From Halisarca cf. caerulea (Eukaryota > Porifera > Demospongiae > Chondrillida > Halisarcidae): 64,000 bases of DNA. Made by a program: the position numbers and the translations under genes. The notes below the pieces were generated by a model. It was not told the origin of the DNA, searched no databases, and saw only the letters and a list, made by a program, of their open reading frames with translations. Location: the NCBI GenBank assembly GCA_963170055.1, contig CAUJGJ010000003.1, positions 1,263,044-1,327,043 of the forward strand, given 5' to 3'. Shown here in pieces: positions 58,275 to 61,371 of the stretch (positions are counted from its first letter, which is position 1; each line of letters starts with the position of its first letter).

Positions 58275-58720
58275 TACACGTATGCATACACACACACACA
58301 TGCAAAGTCAAAAAATCTCATGTTAAGTATACCCCTCCTCACTACCCACTATATACAGGTAGCTGGCCAGAAAATGGCCAATCCCATGTGTGCAGTGAGC
58401 ACAAGAGTACAAGGTGAGGAGTATATATTACAGCTCATATATGTCCATTGATCACTATTTTCCTATGTAATACACACTTAGACCCGTGTACAACAGTGAA
58501 CATGCTATAAAACTGTTGTCAACAGTGAACATGCTGTAAGCTGTTGTCAACAGTGAACATGCTATAAATCTGTTATTTCAATGGATTTTCCTACAGATCT
58601 CCAATCCAGGAATCAAAGTGGATTCCAAGTCTAAGACTGAACTTAAGCAGTTTCTACATTGTCCTGCTGTCAGCAGCTGTCCTGATTGCAGCAGTTCTTG
58701 CCAAGTACATTCTTTTCTAG
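7330..58720 (+). CDS. Roc-COR / ZU5-like / CARD-like / C-terminal TM protein, 17 traced exons
   Basis: Exons: 7330-7395, 7464-7571, 7658-7837, 15090-15259, 24491-24542, 24620-26803, 27138-27198, 28324-28415, 39983-40581, 41273-41416, 41606-41840, 49889-49954, 51986-52052, 53480-53571, 53965-54246, 58359-58413, 58597-58720. Each junction has AG/GT borders, the phases chain without conflict, and the frame ends at a TAG at 58718. The coding sum is 4,577 nt, at least about 1,525 aa, with the 5' start missing. Order: N-terminal exons, GTPase (GPPESGKT, DSGGQP), COR, Cys-rich tail, linker, ZU5-like module, linker, CARD-like helices, one membrane helix. By family knowledge, Roc-COR proteins are GTP-driven dimeric switches, and ZU5 and CARD domains occur in death/immune adaptors. 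I infer a membrane-anchored signalling receptor or adaptor. Alternative: two adjacent paralogous genes joined by this model, because exons 28324 and 53480 are duplicates. Several introns exceed 7 kb through transposon insertion. Confidence 0.7.
7464..7571 (+). CDS. N-terminal exon of the Roc-COR gene
   Basis: Acceptor gatccacag and donor CAAG/gtaatg. It encodes VLALYWALLYSEDDRVRELE... followed by a charged stretch. I chose the acceptor before 7464 over the one before 7498 because it matches the phase of the preceding exon and keeps the frame open. Confidence 0.6.
7658..7837 (+). CDS. N-terminal exon of the Roc-COR gene
   Basis: Acceptor gtgtacag, donor AGAG/gtttgt. It encodes 60 residues (VVGSLVMRMLEDPLYQ... 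to ...GPGVVDKLR) with amphipathic, helix-like spacing. No family assigned. The next intron (7838-15089) is long because it holds a minisatellite and a transposon. Confidence 0.65.
8093..8168. repeat. (GT)n microsatellite with tacgtgtgtg units and a G run
   Basis: Interrupted GT repeat (tacgtgtgtg units) ending in a run of nine to ten G. Confidence 0.9.
8262..8457. repeat. 31-bp minisatellite, left part (split by a transposon)
   Basis: About six copies of a 31-bp unit containing ACTGTACACTATACTACTGC followed by TCCCTCTCTAT. The array stops abruptly at 8457 and resumes with the same unit and register at 13556, so the transposon at 8458-13555 split one array. Confidence 0.95.
8547..11152 (+). 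pseudogene. SAP-SWIM-YqaJ nuclease gene of the ISL2EU element (frameshifted)
   Basis: The N-terminal frame begins at ATG 8547. It has a SAP DNA-binding motif at about residues 27-65 (MKGLSVRQLKAICTEMGLKK) and a SWIM zinc finger (CACVAGKGQACSHVGAL, i.e. C-x-C...C-x-H). A Thr/Pro/Gly-rich linker encoded by a minisatellite follows. After a frame change the C-terminal frame (about 10016-11152) has a YqaJ / lambda-exonuclease-like PD-(D/E)xK fold: GRITSSIFASV, WGRDHE, GASGDGW (catalytic D), GVLEIKCP (E-x-K) and YYSQVQGEM. Catalytic residues look intact. The break is a 1-nt deletion near 9530 inside the repeat, plus later stops. YqaJ family members cut or resect DNA; here it presumably assists transposition. 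Confidence 0.85.
9360..10090. repeat. Minisatellite inside the YqaJ gene (units of about 30 and 33 bp)
   Basis: More than 20 copies of a unit built on ACCACACCAACAGGACC plus a variable tail (gagctcacaca, aagcttacaca, aaaatcgcacacatca). In the parent frame it encodes TTPTGPSSHT-type decapeptides. Most unit lengths are multiples of three, which fits expansion under coding selection; later units carry frame-breaking indels and stop-creating changes. Confidence 0.9.
11274..13511 (-). pseudogene. THAP-HTH-DDE transposase gene of the ISL2EU element (broken)
   Basis: Read on the minus strand. A THAP C2CH zinc finger at about 13440-13240 (CCAVNCTNRF, FYVFPVN, LCGAHFVSGKPS) is followed by a frameshift near 13230. 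Then comes an HTH_Tnp_4-type helix-turn-helix (LEDVADRFSISIGTASSIFS), then a 771-bp MITE insertion, then a DDE_Tnp_4 domain with RIIIDCTE (first D), VMADRGFDL (second D) and HVERAIGRVKQ (E). An in-frame TGA at 11763-11765 sits where the family usually has Arg and most simply reflects CGA to TGA decay. Three independent lesions make this copy non-functional. Confidence 0.85.
11875..12645. mobile_element. 771-bp MITE nested in the ISL2EU transposase gene
   Basis: Twenty-two-base inverted repeats with one mismatch (11875-11896 and 12624-12645; core ATTTATTTCAGCCC) bound the segment, flanked by CA on both sides. Removing the element and one CA joins the two halves of the transposase in frame (minus strand ...QLQH then VFPWPTRE...), with the HTH and DDE frames matching. 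It has no coding capacity. It carries a cluster of ACGTCA-type motifs at about 11940-12080. Confidence 0.85.
13556..14907. repeat. 31-bp minisatellite, right part
   Basis: More than 40 tandem copies of the same 31-bp unit as at 8262, with point variation at a few fixed sites (TATA/TACA, ACTATAC/ACTGTAC). Because 31 is not a multiple of three, the translation cycles every 93 bp and stays open by chance in two frames, giving spurious ORFs of about 500 codons. Confidence 0.97.
15090..15259 (+). CDS. N-terminal exon of the Roc-COR gene
   Basis: Acceptor cacctctttgtag with a good pyrimidine tract, donor AGCAGG/gtactg. It encodes ALILCYWSGWISDEDCERV... through ...HGRWREYYHRQKSR. Entry phase 1 matches exon 7658-7837, and exit phase 0 matches exon 24491. 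No recognised domain; the aromatic and charged composition is typical of real coding sequence. Confidence 0.65.
15437..16000. repeat. 31-bp minisatellite (second, unrelated unit)
   Basis: About 18 copies of a 31-bp unit starting ACACAGGTGGATGGTGTGAG and continuing GTGGTGTTACT. It lies 180 bp after an exon in the intron. The sequence is unrelated to the 31-bp array at 13556 although the period is the same. Confidence 0.95.
16194..16801. mobile_element. 608-bp TIR MITE with TA target duplication
   Basis: Ends are CCTTAAGGTTACAAATGTTA at 16194 and the reverse complement of CCTTAAGGCTACAAATGTTA ending at 16801. The inverted repeats run about 38 bp with a few mismatches. TA flanks both sides. Several further TTAGCGGGTAC motifs lie inside both ends in direct and inverted orientation. 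TA duplication suggests mobilisation by a Tc1/mariner-like transposase; no coding sequence. Confidence 0.8.
17080..17341. mobile_element. hAT-like MITE, copy 1
   Basis: Begins CACCTTCCATTTAGC and ends with GGAAGGTG. The interior is inverted: caaagaatcagcc...acacaaatctgtgaa on the left, ttcacaaatttgtg...ggctgattctttt on the right. Flanks ttattaag and ttattagt agree at six of eight positions, which fits an 8-bp hAT-type duplication. Related copies lie near 27878, 37613, 50855 and 53055. Confidence 0.75.
17496..17888. repeat. 18-bp minisatellite rich in GTACATGTAC
   Basis: About 20 copies of CCAACCTGTGTACATGTA alternating with CCAACCTATGTACATGTA. The unit is a multiple of three, so open frames run through it on both strands; these are artefacts. 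Confidence 0.95.
17890..23330. other. Gene-free intronic block of degraded, mutually related TIR repeats
   Basis: No exon found. The block is a patchwork of repeats seen elsewhere in the window. About 18490-19150 matches 28770-29760 (gtagaagcttcagagcatc, taccattttaaaagatct). About 19190-19340 matches 36570-36690 and 57370-57480 (catgtgacaga..., gatgacagaaaacatcac). About 21060-21180 matches 36710-36800 and 57480-57605. About 17960-18070 matches 51280-51400. Several pieces carry acatgtgcacatgtgag next to aaaatggccgcc. Individual element boundaries are not resolved. Confidence 0.6.
23335..23746. repeat. 20-bp minisatellite
   Basis: About 20 copies of CACATGGTGGATATGTACAT with sparse substitutions (ggata/ggaca, catcac/cattac). 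Three overlapping frames stay open across it by chance. Confidence 0.95.
23898..24285. repeat. Pyrimidine-rich minisatellite (about 22 bp)
   Basis: About 17 copies of a CCCCTTCCAACTCCTCCC-type unit, strongly C/T biased on the plus strand. It lies about 200 bp upstream of exon 24491. Confidence 0.9.
24491..24542 (+). CDS. Short exon preceding the Roc domain
   Basis: Acceptor tctattacag, donor GGAAG/gtcagc. It encodes HIDQLLFTEKFQSKLME. Phase 0 in and 1 out joins exactly to exon 24620 (G+CT = Ala). The following intron is only 77 bp. Confidence 0.7.
24620..26803 (+). CDS. Roc-COR GTPase exon (728 codons)
   Basis: Acceptor aacctatacag; donor AAAA/gtaagg at 26804, otherwise read-through to a TAA at 26821. 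The Roc domain has P-loop GPPESGKT about 25 codons in and a G3 motif DSGGQP at about 25180. The usual N/TKxD base-recognition motif is not evident: IIVVGSRKAQ stands where it is expected, near 25480. Between P-loop and G3 sits an insertion of about 100 residues, low-complexity and acidic. COR follows from about 25660 (IRFPLLWFHCQLMF, FSAEEFLALI, HMLGLFVCSG, KPNVLYQQISKIL, LFKDIQKEGILT). After COR comes a region starting LPQGLFPHFIVSL and ending in a Cys-rich patch (ILCCPCSLCPLAQQKKHLAQ) that may bind metal. This is the best-supported coding block in the window. Confidence 0.93.
27138..27198 (+). CDS. Linker exon B
   Basis: Acceptor ctctctcttacag; weak donor TCATG/gtcagt. It encodes RAQRKTEPVKLPSSPSKQDS, a basic Ser/Pro linker. 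Phase 1 in, 2 out, the same pattern as exon 51986. The donor lies at the edge of the duplicated intron segment shared with about 52213. Confidence 0.55.
27455..27822. repeat. 23-bp minisatellite, copy A
   Basis: About 16 copies of AGTATAGACCCTTCACTGTT plus CCA. The same unit forms the array at 52488, inside a duplicated intron. Confidence 0.95.
27878..28132. mobile_element. hAT-like MITE, copy 2
   Basis: ACACCTTCCATTTAGC start, GAAGGTGT end, inverted interior as in copy 1. It shares its insertion site with the copy near 53055 because the whole intron segment was duplicated. Flanking tacagg motifs suggest an imperfect 8-bp duplication. Confidence 0.75.
28324..28415 (+). CDS. Linker exon C (duplicated in exon 53480)
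   Basis: Acceptor tgtatacctgtag, donor AGAAG/gtatag. It encodes PPSEEDDVQPSHPTSSKSPE..., a Ser/Pro-rich linker. Nearly identical to exon 53480-53571, with the same borders and phases (2 in, 1 out). Confidence 0.75.
28740..29800. mobile_element. Non-autonomous repeat with GGGACATGTCC-type end
   Basis: The left end contains gtgggacatgtccgcac (about 28778), and the right end is near cagcttgttccctcacgtacgcagg (about 29770-29795). The same internal sequence recurs at 18490-19190 and 54770-56600. No coding capacity. Boundaries are approximate. Confidence 0.55.
29801..30350. other. No confident gene
   Basis: Overlapping open frames at 29837-30215 contain an ATG at 29970 (MAVSTKIHVYNGD...) and a donor-like CCA/gtaagt at 30207, so a small or captured exon is possible. 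The frame carrying the ATG stops early and no acceptor or partner exon was found. Confidence 0.2.
30355..30500. repeat. GGT/GTG-rich trinucleotide repeat
   Basis: Imperfect GGTGGTGGGG and GTT/GGT repeats, purely low complexity; frames on both strands are artefacts. Confidence 0.85.
31513..31518 (-). promoter_or_regulatory. Candidate polyadenylation signal of the minus-strand gene
   Basis: AATAAA on the minus strand, about 95 nt beyond the stop at 31611. Confidence 0.45.
31611..35950 (-). CDS. Large transposase-like protein of unassigned family (SAP-like insert), nested in host intron
   Basis: One intact minus-strand frame runs from 35675 (acceptor tcttatatacag) to the stop at 31611. An upstream exon with its donor at 35786 (CGAATT/gtaagg) joins in frame (...HRLGLKLRI, VVAVTVMFKEN...). 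Its 5' limit near 35950 and the start codon are not resolved. The protein exceeds 1,350 aa. Features in order: Ser-rich N-terminus; a central block with LHDSLQFFKGDKQ and a Cys pair in NYCCLVCDCHVKDF; a SAP-like helix-turn (LSREQLRQELVNRKIYDF, NNKKGMTDILKDHL); then LLLNPTVDL and SFEPLHDLKGHI. Acidic and His residues around these blocks could form a metal site. I recall similar unannotated proteins from sponge and cnidarian genomes, apparently mobile, but cannot name the superfamily. No terminal inverted repeats found. A minus-strand AATAAA lies at about 31513-31518. Not part of the host transcript. Confidence 0.75.
36054..36340. mobile_element. Foldback MITE, about 285 bp
   Basis: The left arm begins AAAAGGCGGAGATCTAGATG. 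The right arm ends with the reverse complement of AAAAAGGCGGAGACCTAGAT. A second inverted block, gctaaattttcaccgcgtat, pairs with atacgcggtgaaaatttaga nearer the centre. No coding sequence. Confidence 0.75.
36500..37560. other. Degraded TIR-repeat block, no gene
   Basis: Contains pieces shared with 19190-19340 and 57370-57605 (atccagccgaaaactaaaatt..., gcgctatcataatacatctggacatgtctcacatgc). A further gggacatgtcc motif lies at about 37482. Element borders not resolved. Confidence 0.5.
37613..37873. mobile_element. hAT-like MITE, copy 3 (diverged)
   Basis: ACACCTTCCAATTTG at the left, ATGGAAGG at the right. Strong internal inverted repeat: atccacaaatttgcaaaccc pairs with gggtttgcaaatttgtggat. 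Confidence 0.7.
37880..39982. other. Intron sequence without exon; possible TIR element 38294-39828
   Basis: No exon recognised. TCACATGATAGTCATGTGA at 38294-38312 recurs as its reverse complement with one mismatch at 39810-39828, a possible pair of element ends 1.5 kb apart. The motif is partly self-palindromic and no target duplication is clear, so the element is only a candidate. Confidence 0.3.
39983..40581 (+). CDS. ZU5-like domain exon D
   Basis: Acceptor cccattagttttag, donor TTAGC/gtaagt. It encodes about 200 residues: DSVEDVSSLRSLVLGGL, CTVNITCKGGKFPLHPFGL, then GVLLAPEGVVAKGVTVAVHY, AVLLSGPFRLPENW and KPIELRLRHWAVLSEG. The pattern GG-x-L...P-x-G-x(4)-GV and the beta-rich layout match ZU5, with a UPA-like continuation after KPIELRLRHWA. 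In UNC5, PIDD and ankyrins this module precedes a death domain, as here it precedes a CARD-like exon. The reading frame beyond 40581 is intronic. Confidence 0.75.
41273..41416 (+). CDS. ZU5/UPA-like continuation, exon E
   Basis: Acceptor ttaaaatctcag, donor GGAAAG/gttggc. Joins exon D in frame (WIS then AMESYYRF). It encodes FIESGKRCPKPREFIFTGNT... ending VTVVEGK, a beta-strand-rich segment. Confidence 0.75.
41606..41840 (+). CDS. ZU5/UPA-like continuation, exon F
   Basis: Acceptor tgctgttgacag, donor CCACAG/gtaatt. Phase 0 in, 1 out. It encodes 78 residues (VSKEALSSIDECTQCDKKIA... to HVHSRMDPT). No recognised catalytic motif; beta-rich. Confidence 0.75.
41960..42100. repeat. (CA)n microsatellite
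   Basis: CA run with a few cactcact and cacatac interruptions. Confidence 0.95.
43762..44290. repeat. 19-bp subterminal tandem array, left
   Basis: About 27 copies of TGATATCCATATCACGTCC and variants (TGATATCCCTATCACGTCC; TGATATCCATATCATGGCC toward the inside). It is the inverted counterpart of the array at 48715-49330. Likely transposase-binding sites by analogy with subterminal repeats of other transposons. Confidence 0.9.
44366..45556 (+). CDS. rve-type DDE integrase/transposase, 396 aa
   Basis: Start taken at ATG 44366 (MAGRPAKEVDLEEVKYLL); an ATG at 44333 adds 11 Cys-rich residues inside the inverted-repeat zone. The N-terminal HTH reads DFKLEDIAAILDISRSTLYR. The integrase core has VWHLDGNHKL (first D), VRTDLGGENVDVW (second D, about 57 residues on) and HNERVERLWNDV (E about 34 residues after). 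The region after the core (YVFERRINRVVNEF, SWNNHKLSTEGNKSPNQLF) matches the usual C-terminal part. A Ser/Thr/Pro tail follows. Single exon, no breaks. It is expected to catalyse excision and insertion of 43680-49413. Confidence 0.9.
   Translation: MAGRPAKEVDLEEVKYLLAFDFKLEDIAAILDISRSTLYRHMKNAQIEKYSDISDRDLDDTVRRIKVDHPNDGEVLMQAHLLRLGICVQRCRLRQTIHRVDPVNTALRRAKTVKRRVYHVEGPNSVWHLDGNHKLIRWRFVIHGGVDGYSRMIVYLQCATDNAAATVVRLFEDAVHMYGLPEKVRTDLGGENVDVWDVMNNEHNSPSAVITGSSTHNERVERLWNDVRRSVTEEFRCLFYQLEHEGSLNPLNETDMYCLHYVFERRINRVVNEFVISWNNHKLSTEGNKSPNQLFLTGMLSSSVAGRIPPIPYSSTTTQQSSPGPSTTHPASSLPNTSSHVSVPRSSFKPCSLLQQALLTQVDPLGDSCNYGKDIYLKTVSLVLNHLQNYTTCGCA
45704..48519 (-). CDS. HECT-domain E3 ubiquitin ligase carried by the transposon, 714 aa, six exons
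   Basis: Minus-strand exons: 48519-48455, 48147-47505, 47432-47312, 47215-47113, 47016-46530, 46429-45704. All splice phases agree and the total of 2,145 nt is open from ATG to stop. Residues 1-21 read MDSNQQLRDLITSAVEQVLD. A basic/Ser region (SVRKRRPAFSHKKGKEKAP) follows, then a folded segment of about 150 aa of unknown type, an acidic stretch (ENSDSEDSIEDL), and the HECT N-lobe (VEFIGEAAIDDGGPRREYL). The C-lobe (LEDVLAFATGATSIPILGFE) has the catalytic-Cys motif FPTASTCALVIRLP. It resembles G2E3-like HECT proteins and would be predicted to form a ubiquitin thioester. The first intron contains a CA microsatellite. Role in the element unknown. Confidence 0.88.
48258..48418. repeat. (CA)n microsatellite in intron 1 of the HECT gene
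   Basis: Long CA run with few interruptions, between HECT exons 1 and 2. Confidence 0.95.
48715..49330. repeat. 19-bp subterminal tandem array, right
   Basis: About 30 copies of GGACGTGATATGGATATCA and variants, the reverse complement of the left array. Near 49185-49212 the array includes an extra partial copy of the terminal motif (tatccatatcatgatatgat), as if the end had been duplicated inward. Confidence 0.9.
49889..49954 (+). CDS. Linker exon G
   Basis: Acceptor tatccaccacag, donor TTTTTG/gtatgt. It encodes DRRPESSPSHGHAVMSPTAR plus FF. Phase 1 in and out, joining exons 41606 and 51986. It lies only 32 bp beyond the Tigger element end. Confidence 0.65.
50855..51070. mobile_element. hAT-like MITE, copy 4 (diverged)
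   Basis: Inverted interior related to the other copies: gaaaatcagcctaatggtta, caaatttggaacccttaacc and gatcaaagaaaagatcaaag on the left; ggttccaaatttgtaacc and taggctgattctcataaa on the right. The ends are too diverged to define exactly. Confidence 0.5.
51100..51495. other. Repeat-derived intron sequence, no gene
   Basis: About 51270-51400 (cttccatctaagtcacgcc, aatgtcaggtgactttgctc) matches 17970-18075 and partly 22240-22280, so it belongs to a dispersed repeat. No exon recognised. Confidence 0.45.
51498..51962. repeat. 22-bp minisatellite
   Basis: About 21 copies of CTCATGTAGACACTTGATCC plus AC. Every few units carry ctgcatg instead of ctcatg, suggesting a higher-order pattern. It ends 25 bp before exon 51986. 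Confidence 0.95.
51986..52052 (+). CDS. Linker exon H
   Basis: Acceptor aaatgtgtgcag, donor ACAGGAG/gtgagt. It encodes GLKDKPLKKDANMDSKEAGG plus NR. Phase 1 in, 2 out, as in exon 27138, with which it probably forms a duplicated exon pair. Confidence 0.7.
52488..52998. repeat. 23-bp minisatellite, copy B
   Basis: About 22 copies of AGTACAGACCCTTCACTGTT plus CCA, longer than the copy at 27455. Confidence 0.95.
53055..53291. mobile_element. hAT-like MITE, copy 5 (duplicate of copy 2)
   Basis: ACACCTTCCATTTAGCAACG start and GGAAGGTGT end. It has the same position within the duplicated segment as the copy at 27878, so it is a co-duplicated copy rather than an independent insertion. Confidence 0.75.
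53480..53571 (+). CDS. Linker exon I (duplicate of exon C)
   Basis: Acceptor tgtatacctgtag, donor AGAAG/gtatag, phases 2 in and 1 out. It encodes PPSEGDHVQPSHPTSSKSPE..., differing from exon C at only a few residues (EDD/GDH, PVLST/AVLSI). Confidence 0.75.
53965..54246 (+). CDS. CARD/death-fold-like domain exon J
   Basis: Acceptor gtcaattatag, donor TAGCAA/gtacgt. It encodes 94 residues with a six-helix death-fold pattern: FMEHFQKEFLTEGAVDGQMI, ADKLANEKVIPEALKNKLAK, SDIFNHVKKQGNYESVETLC and NLLGKKMLECL. The L-x(4)-VIP, then F-x-H-x(3)-G spacing is what I expect of CARD-like domains in sponge death-fold proteins. Such domains form homotypic assemblies. CARD rather than DEATH is a judgement by eye. 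Confidence 0.72.
54335..54455. repeat. (CA)n microsatellite
   Basis: CA run 90 bp after the CARD-like exon. Confidence 0.95.
54765..56640. mobile_element. GGGACATGTCC-family repeat, interrupted by a TTAA element
   Basis: Left part from gtgggacatgtccgcac (about 54770) and right part through gaaactgtctccagcgcacg (about 56615) match 28770-29790 and 18490-19190. The element at 54872-56260 splits the copy. Confidence 0.6.
54872..56260. mobile_element. 1,389-bp TTAA-flanked TIR element
   Basis: Starts AGGGGCACTGAACCC after TTAA (54868-54871) and ends GAGCTCAGTGCCCCAT before TTAA (56261-56264). The related repeat at about 18590 has an uninterrupted gggcttaacatg at the same point, which acts as the empty site. 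TTAA duplication fits piggyBac or Kolobok-type mobilisation. Internal open frames are short and lack domains. Confidence 0.8.
56621..57605. mobile_element. TIR element with long inverted ends bearing GGACATGTCC
   Basis: The left end tgggacatgtccagatttgt continues ...gatagcactcctcagtctg. The right end is its diverged reverse complement (agcgctatcataacagatcc, then cggacatgtcccacatg). Inverted similarity extends about 150 bp inward (ttaggtgcctataaaatatt / ataattttcaggcgctgaaa). A further gtggacatgtcccacatgtg sits near 57329, suggesting an internal or nested boundary. Confidence 0.6.
57956..58305. repeat. (CA)n microsatellite with duplicated interior
   Basis: Long CA run interrupted by two copies of ctacagagatgtacacacat, about 54 bp apart near 58086 and 58138. 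Located 50 bp before exon 58359. Confidence 0.95.
58359..58413 (+). CDS. Exon K, juxtamembrane linker
   Basis: Acceptor cccactatatacag, donor GTACAAG/gtgagg. It encodes SSWPENGQSHVCSEHKST. Phase 1 in, 2 out; it is the only frame that connects both neighbours. Confidence 0.65.
58597..58720 (+). CDS. Terminal exon L with C-terminal transmembrane helix
   Basis: Acceptor gattttcctacag; stop TAG at 58718-58720. The frame fixed by exon K reads SPIQESKWIPSLRLNLSS, then a membrane helix of about 20 residues (core IVLLSAAVLIAAVL), then AKYILF and stop. The protein therefore ends six or so residues beyond the helix, the layout of a tail-anchored or single-pass membrane protein with its signalling domains on the N-terminal side. 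Confidence 0.75.
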
Positions 58721-58864
58721 ATCATACATACACATAATAATCATAATTTAATACATAAATATAATCCTGATATAGTATACTGTATAATTATTACTTTGAA
58801 TTATTGTATATTTAATGGAAGCTAAGGCAGTTGTAATAATGTTATGGACATCACATATGATAAT

Positions 58865-58870
58865 AATAAA
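58865..58870 (+). promoter_or_regulatory. Candidate polyadenylation signal of the large gene
   Basis: AATAAA 145 nt after the stop codon; the first canonical hexamer seen downstream. Confidence 0.5.
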
Positions 58871-59148
58871 CCACAGATTAATACTATTTCTCAAACTCTG
58901 CACCAGGTCAAAGATAGGCGCCGCGAGGAGGAGAAAAGGAAATGACAAAGTAGCTGACAAATAACTGTCAATTTTGACTGCATGGTCTGCTTTGACAGGC
59001 ATATGCATGGAATAAAAAAAAATTCAATGGTCATTTTTTTCCAAAAAGGGAAAAATACAATGGTAGGAAAAAATAATATTAATAATTTTTGACCTTCCAA
59101 TCATATATATAGTACTGGAAAGTTTTTAATGGAAACCACTACCCAGGA

Positions 59149-59192
59149 AAGGGCGGCATCCAGCCACCTCGTGGTGGCTGGATGCCGCCCTT
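59149..59192. repeat. Perfect 20-bp stem hairpin
   Basis: AAGGGCGGCATCCAGCCACC, a four-base loop TCGT, then the exact reverse complement. It is GC-rich in an AT-rich context and lies about 430 bp after the stop codon of the large gene. atatagtact occurs on both sides (about 59107 and 59199), which might be a target duplication of a tiny foldback element. Confidence 0.85.
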
Positions 59193-59260
59193 ATGGCTAT
59201 ATAGTACTATACTAGCAATATCATTATAATAACAATCAAGCGTAATCATATATATAACTA

Positions 59261-59733
59261 GTAGAACCTCGCAATAAAACCACCTCAGAATTATAAGACT
59301 ACTTTGTTGCAGTCTATAATTTCTCCTATAGTTATTACATGGAAATTATAGTTTTAGAATGAAGACCACACTTTTTCTTTATTTTTGGATGTCAAAATGT
59401 CACAATTGAGACCACTTATTTGTGGATACTGCTGTATTCTGCATGAGGACATTAGGCTCTGAAATAACAACATCAGTAGAAAGAGATGGACCATGCATTG
59501 GTATAAACTTGGGGTCACTTTTTAACATAGTAATGGAGTAACAATAAATGAGGTGTGGTAGTACAATTTTTCTACATTTTTATTGCCTCACGTAATATGT
59601 GCATCTTGTGTCTACGGAATGACTTCTGGATGTGCCATGCTATCCTGGGCAGTGCTTTCAGAAATAAGACCACCACAAAATTTAGACTACTTGCAGCGGT
59701 CCCAAGGGTGGTTGTATTTGTGAGGTTCTACTG
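59261..59733. mobile_element. Tigger-like MITE, about 473 bp
   Basis: Left GTAGAACCTCGCAATAAAAC, right end the reverse complement of CAGTAGAACCTCACAAATAC, with TA next to both ends. These termini resemble the pogo/Tigger consensus. No coding capacity. A likely internally deleted derivative of a Tigger-type element, different from the one at 42244. Confidence 0.7.
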
Positions 59734-59739
59734 TACTAG

Positions 59740-60031
59740 TATTAGTAACTAAAATTAGTTTATACTAGCAGTATATTGATGTACACGTTATATGATCATC
59801 CATTTTTTGTATGTCATTTAATTATTACTCAACAGCACATAGGACAACTTCACATATATATTATATAATATTATTGAAAACAAGGAGGAAATCAAAATGT
59901 ATGTTGGGAGGCTTGATAAATACATAAGTCAAAGATGAGTAACACAATATATCTATACAAAACAGTATTAATTGTAAATCATTACAAAGTATTCATGCAT
60001 AGATGCTACATGCTGATGTTGCCAACAATTA
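59740..60031. other. No feature recognised
   Basis: AT-rich sequence without repeats or exon-like segments. Confidence 0.4.
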
Positions 60032-61321
60032 TCAGCGAAATAGGTGTGCATGCAAATCTGCTATATATCTTAAACCTCTCACGCAGACACATGCAGGACC
60101 GAAGATCTCAATAGAGAGAAGTTGATGTGACACCTCAGTCATCTCATACAGATGGTATGTTTTCTCTTCTTGGCCAACATGCACTGACTGATCATCCATA
60201 GCAACTATAATATTCCAATCCAAATATGGAATGTGTGGACTAGCTCCTTTCCAAATATATGGACTATATGTATACAGAGAATATCTTTGTATGCATGTAC
60301 ATTCAATTATATGTATAATAATAATGAGTGGAAGTTGACTGCACTTTCAGTGCCATAGTATCTCTCTCATGCTGCCTTGTGGAGTCACTATACATTGACA
60401 TGTATATGTACATACATGCACAATGTCATGTATTATATGTAAGCGTATATTATATATATGTTGACAATATTACGCTGCATAATATTATTATTATTCTATC
60501 ATCATCTTATACTGCAGAAGGGAAGTCATCAGAAATTATGTAAATAGCGGCACACAATAATGAATTGAGTGCTGCATATGTAGCTGAACATTATTCCCTT
60601 ATAATTACACACATTCAATTGCTGCACCGAAATGTTCATCTTAGACTGTTACTGTCATAGATCTAGGTATGGATTAAGTGCATTGCAGCTACATCTGCTG
60701 AGCTTGCTAGACTTCAAAGTACGTGGAAACAATTACTACTCTGCACCCAATCAAATTTCCTGTCACCTATCACAGGCACCTTTAGCTCACTGGAGTGTGT
60801 GCAGGAGTAAAGCAGGATTGTTGAGAATACATTCCAGGAATGGCTGAGATTCTATATTAGCACACTGTCAGCAATGCGTGCATCACTTTACTGTGCTTTA
60901 GGACTTCCGGCCCTGCTACTGTACATGTAATTAATTTAATACTGCATGCACATGTATACACCTGTACATGTATAGTGTATACGGTACAAGTACACGCAAT
61001 GTCATGCACATGCATACATATGTACATATGTATACACATGTAGTACTACATGGCATGCACATGTATACACATGTACATATGTACATACACATACACGTAC
61101 ACACATGTATATAAGAAATATATATAAGGCCATATCAGCCATAATAGATATTAAATTCATATTACATTATATTATATAACACAAGTGTTAACAGGAAATG
61201 ATAATTTAGTCTGCAATGTTGGTGATCCACTGCTAAGGGGATGACACTAGTATCTAAGCACAAGGAAGTATACATGTGATGAGTGCTTATCAAAGTATAA
61301 TGTACATGTGCACACACACAA

Positions 61322-61371
<50 letters not shown>

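Noticed and set aside
57558..58451. Thr/His- and Cys/Val-repeat ORFs (also at 2937, 41932, 48105, 54228, 61162, 63027)
   Set aside because: Translations of CA/GT microsatellites.
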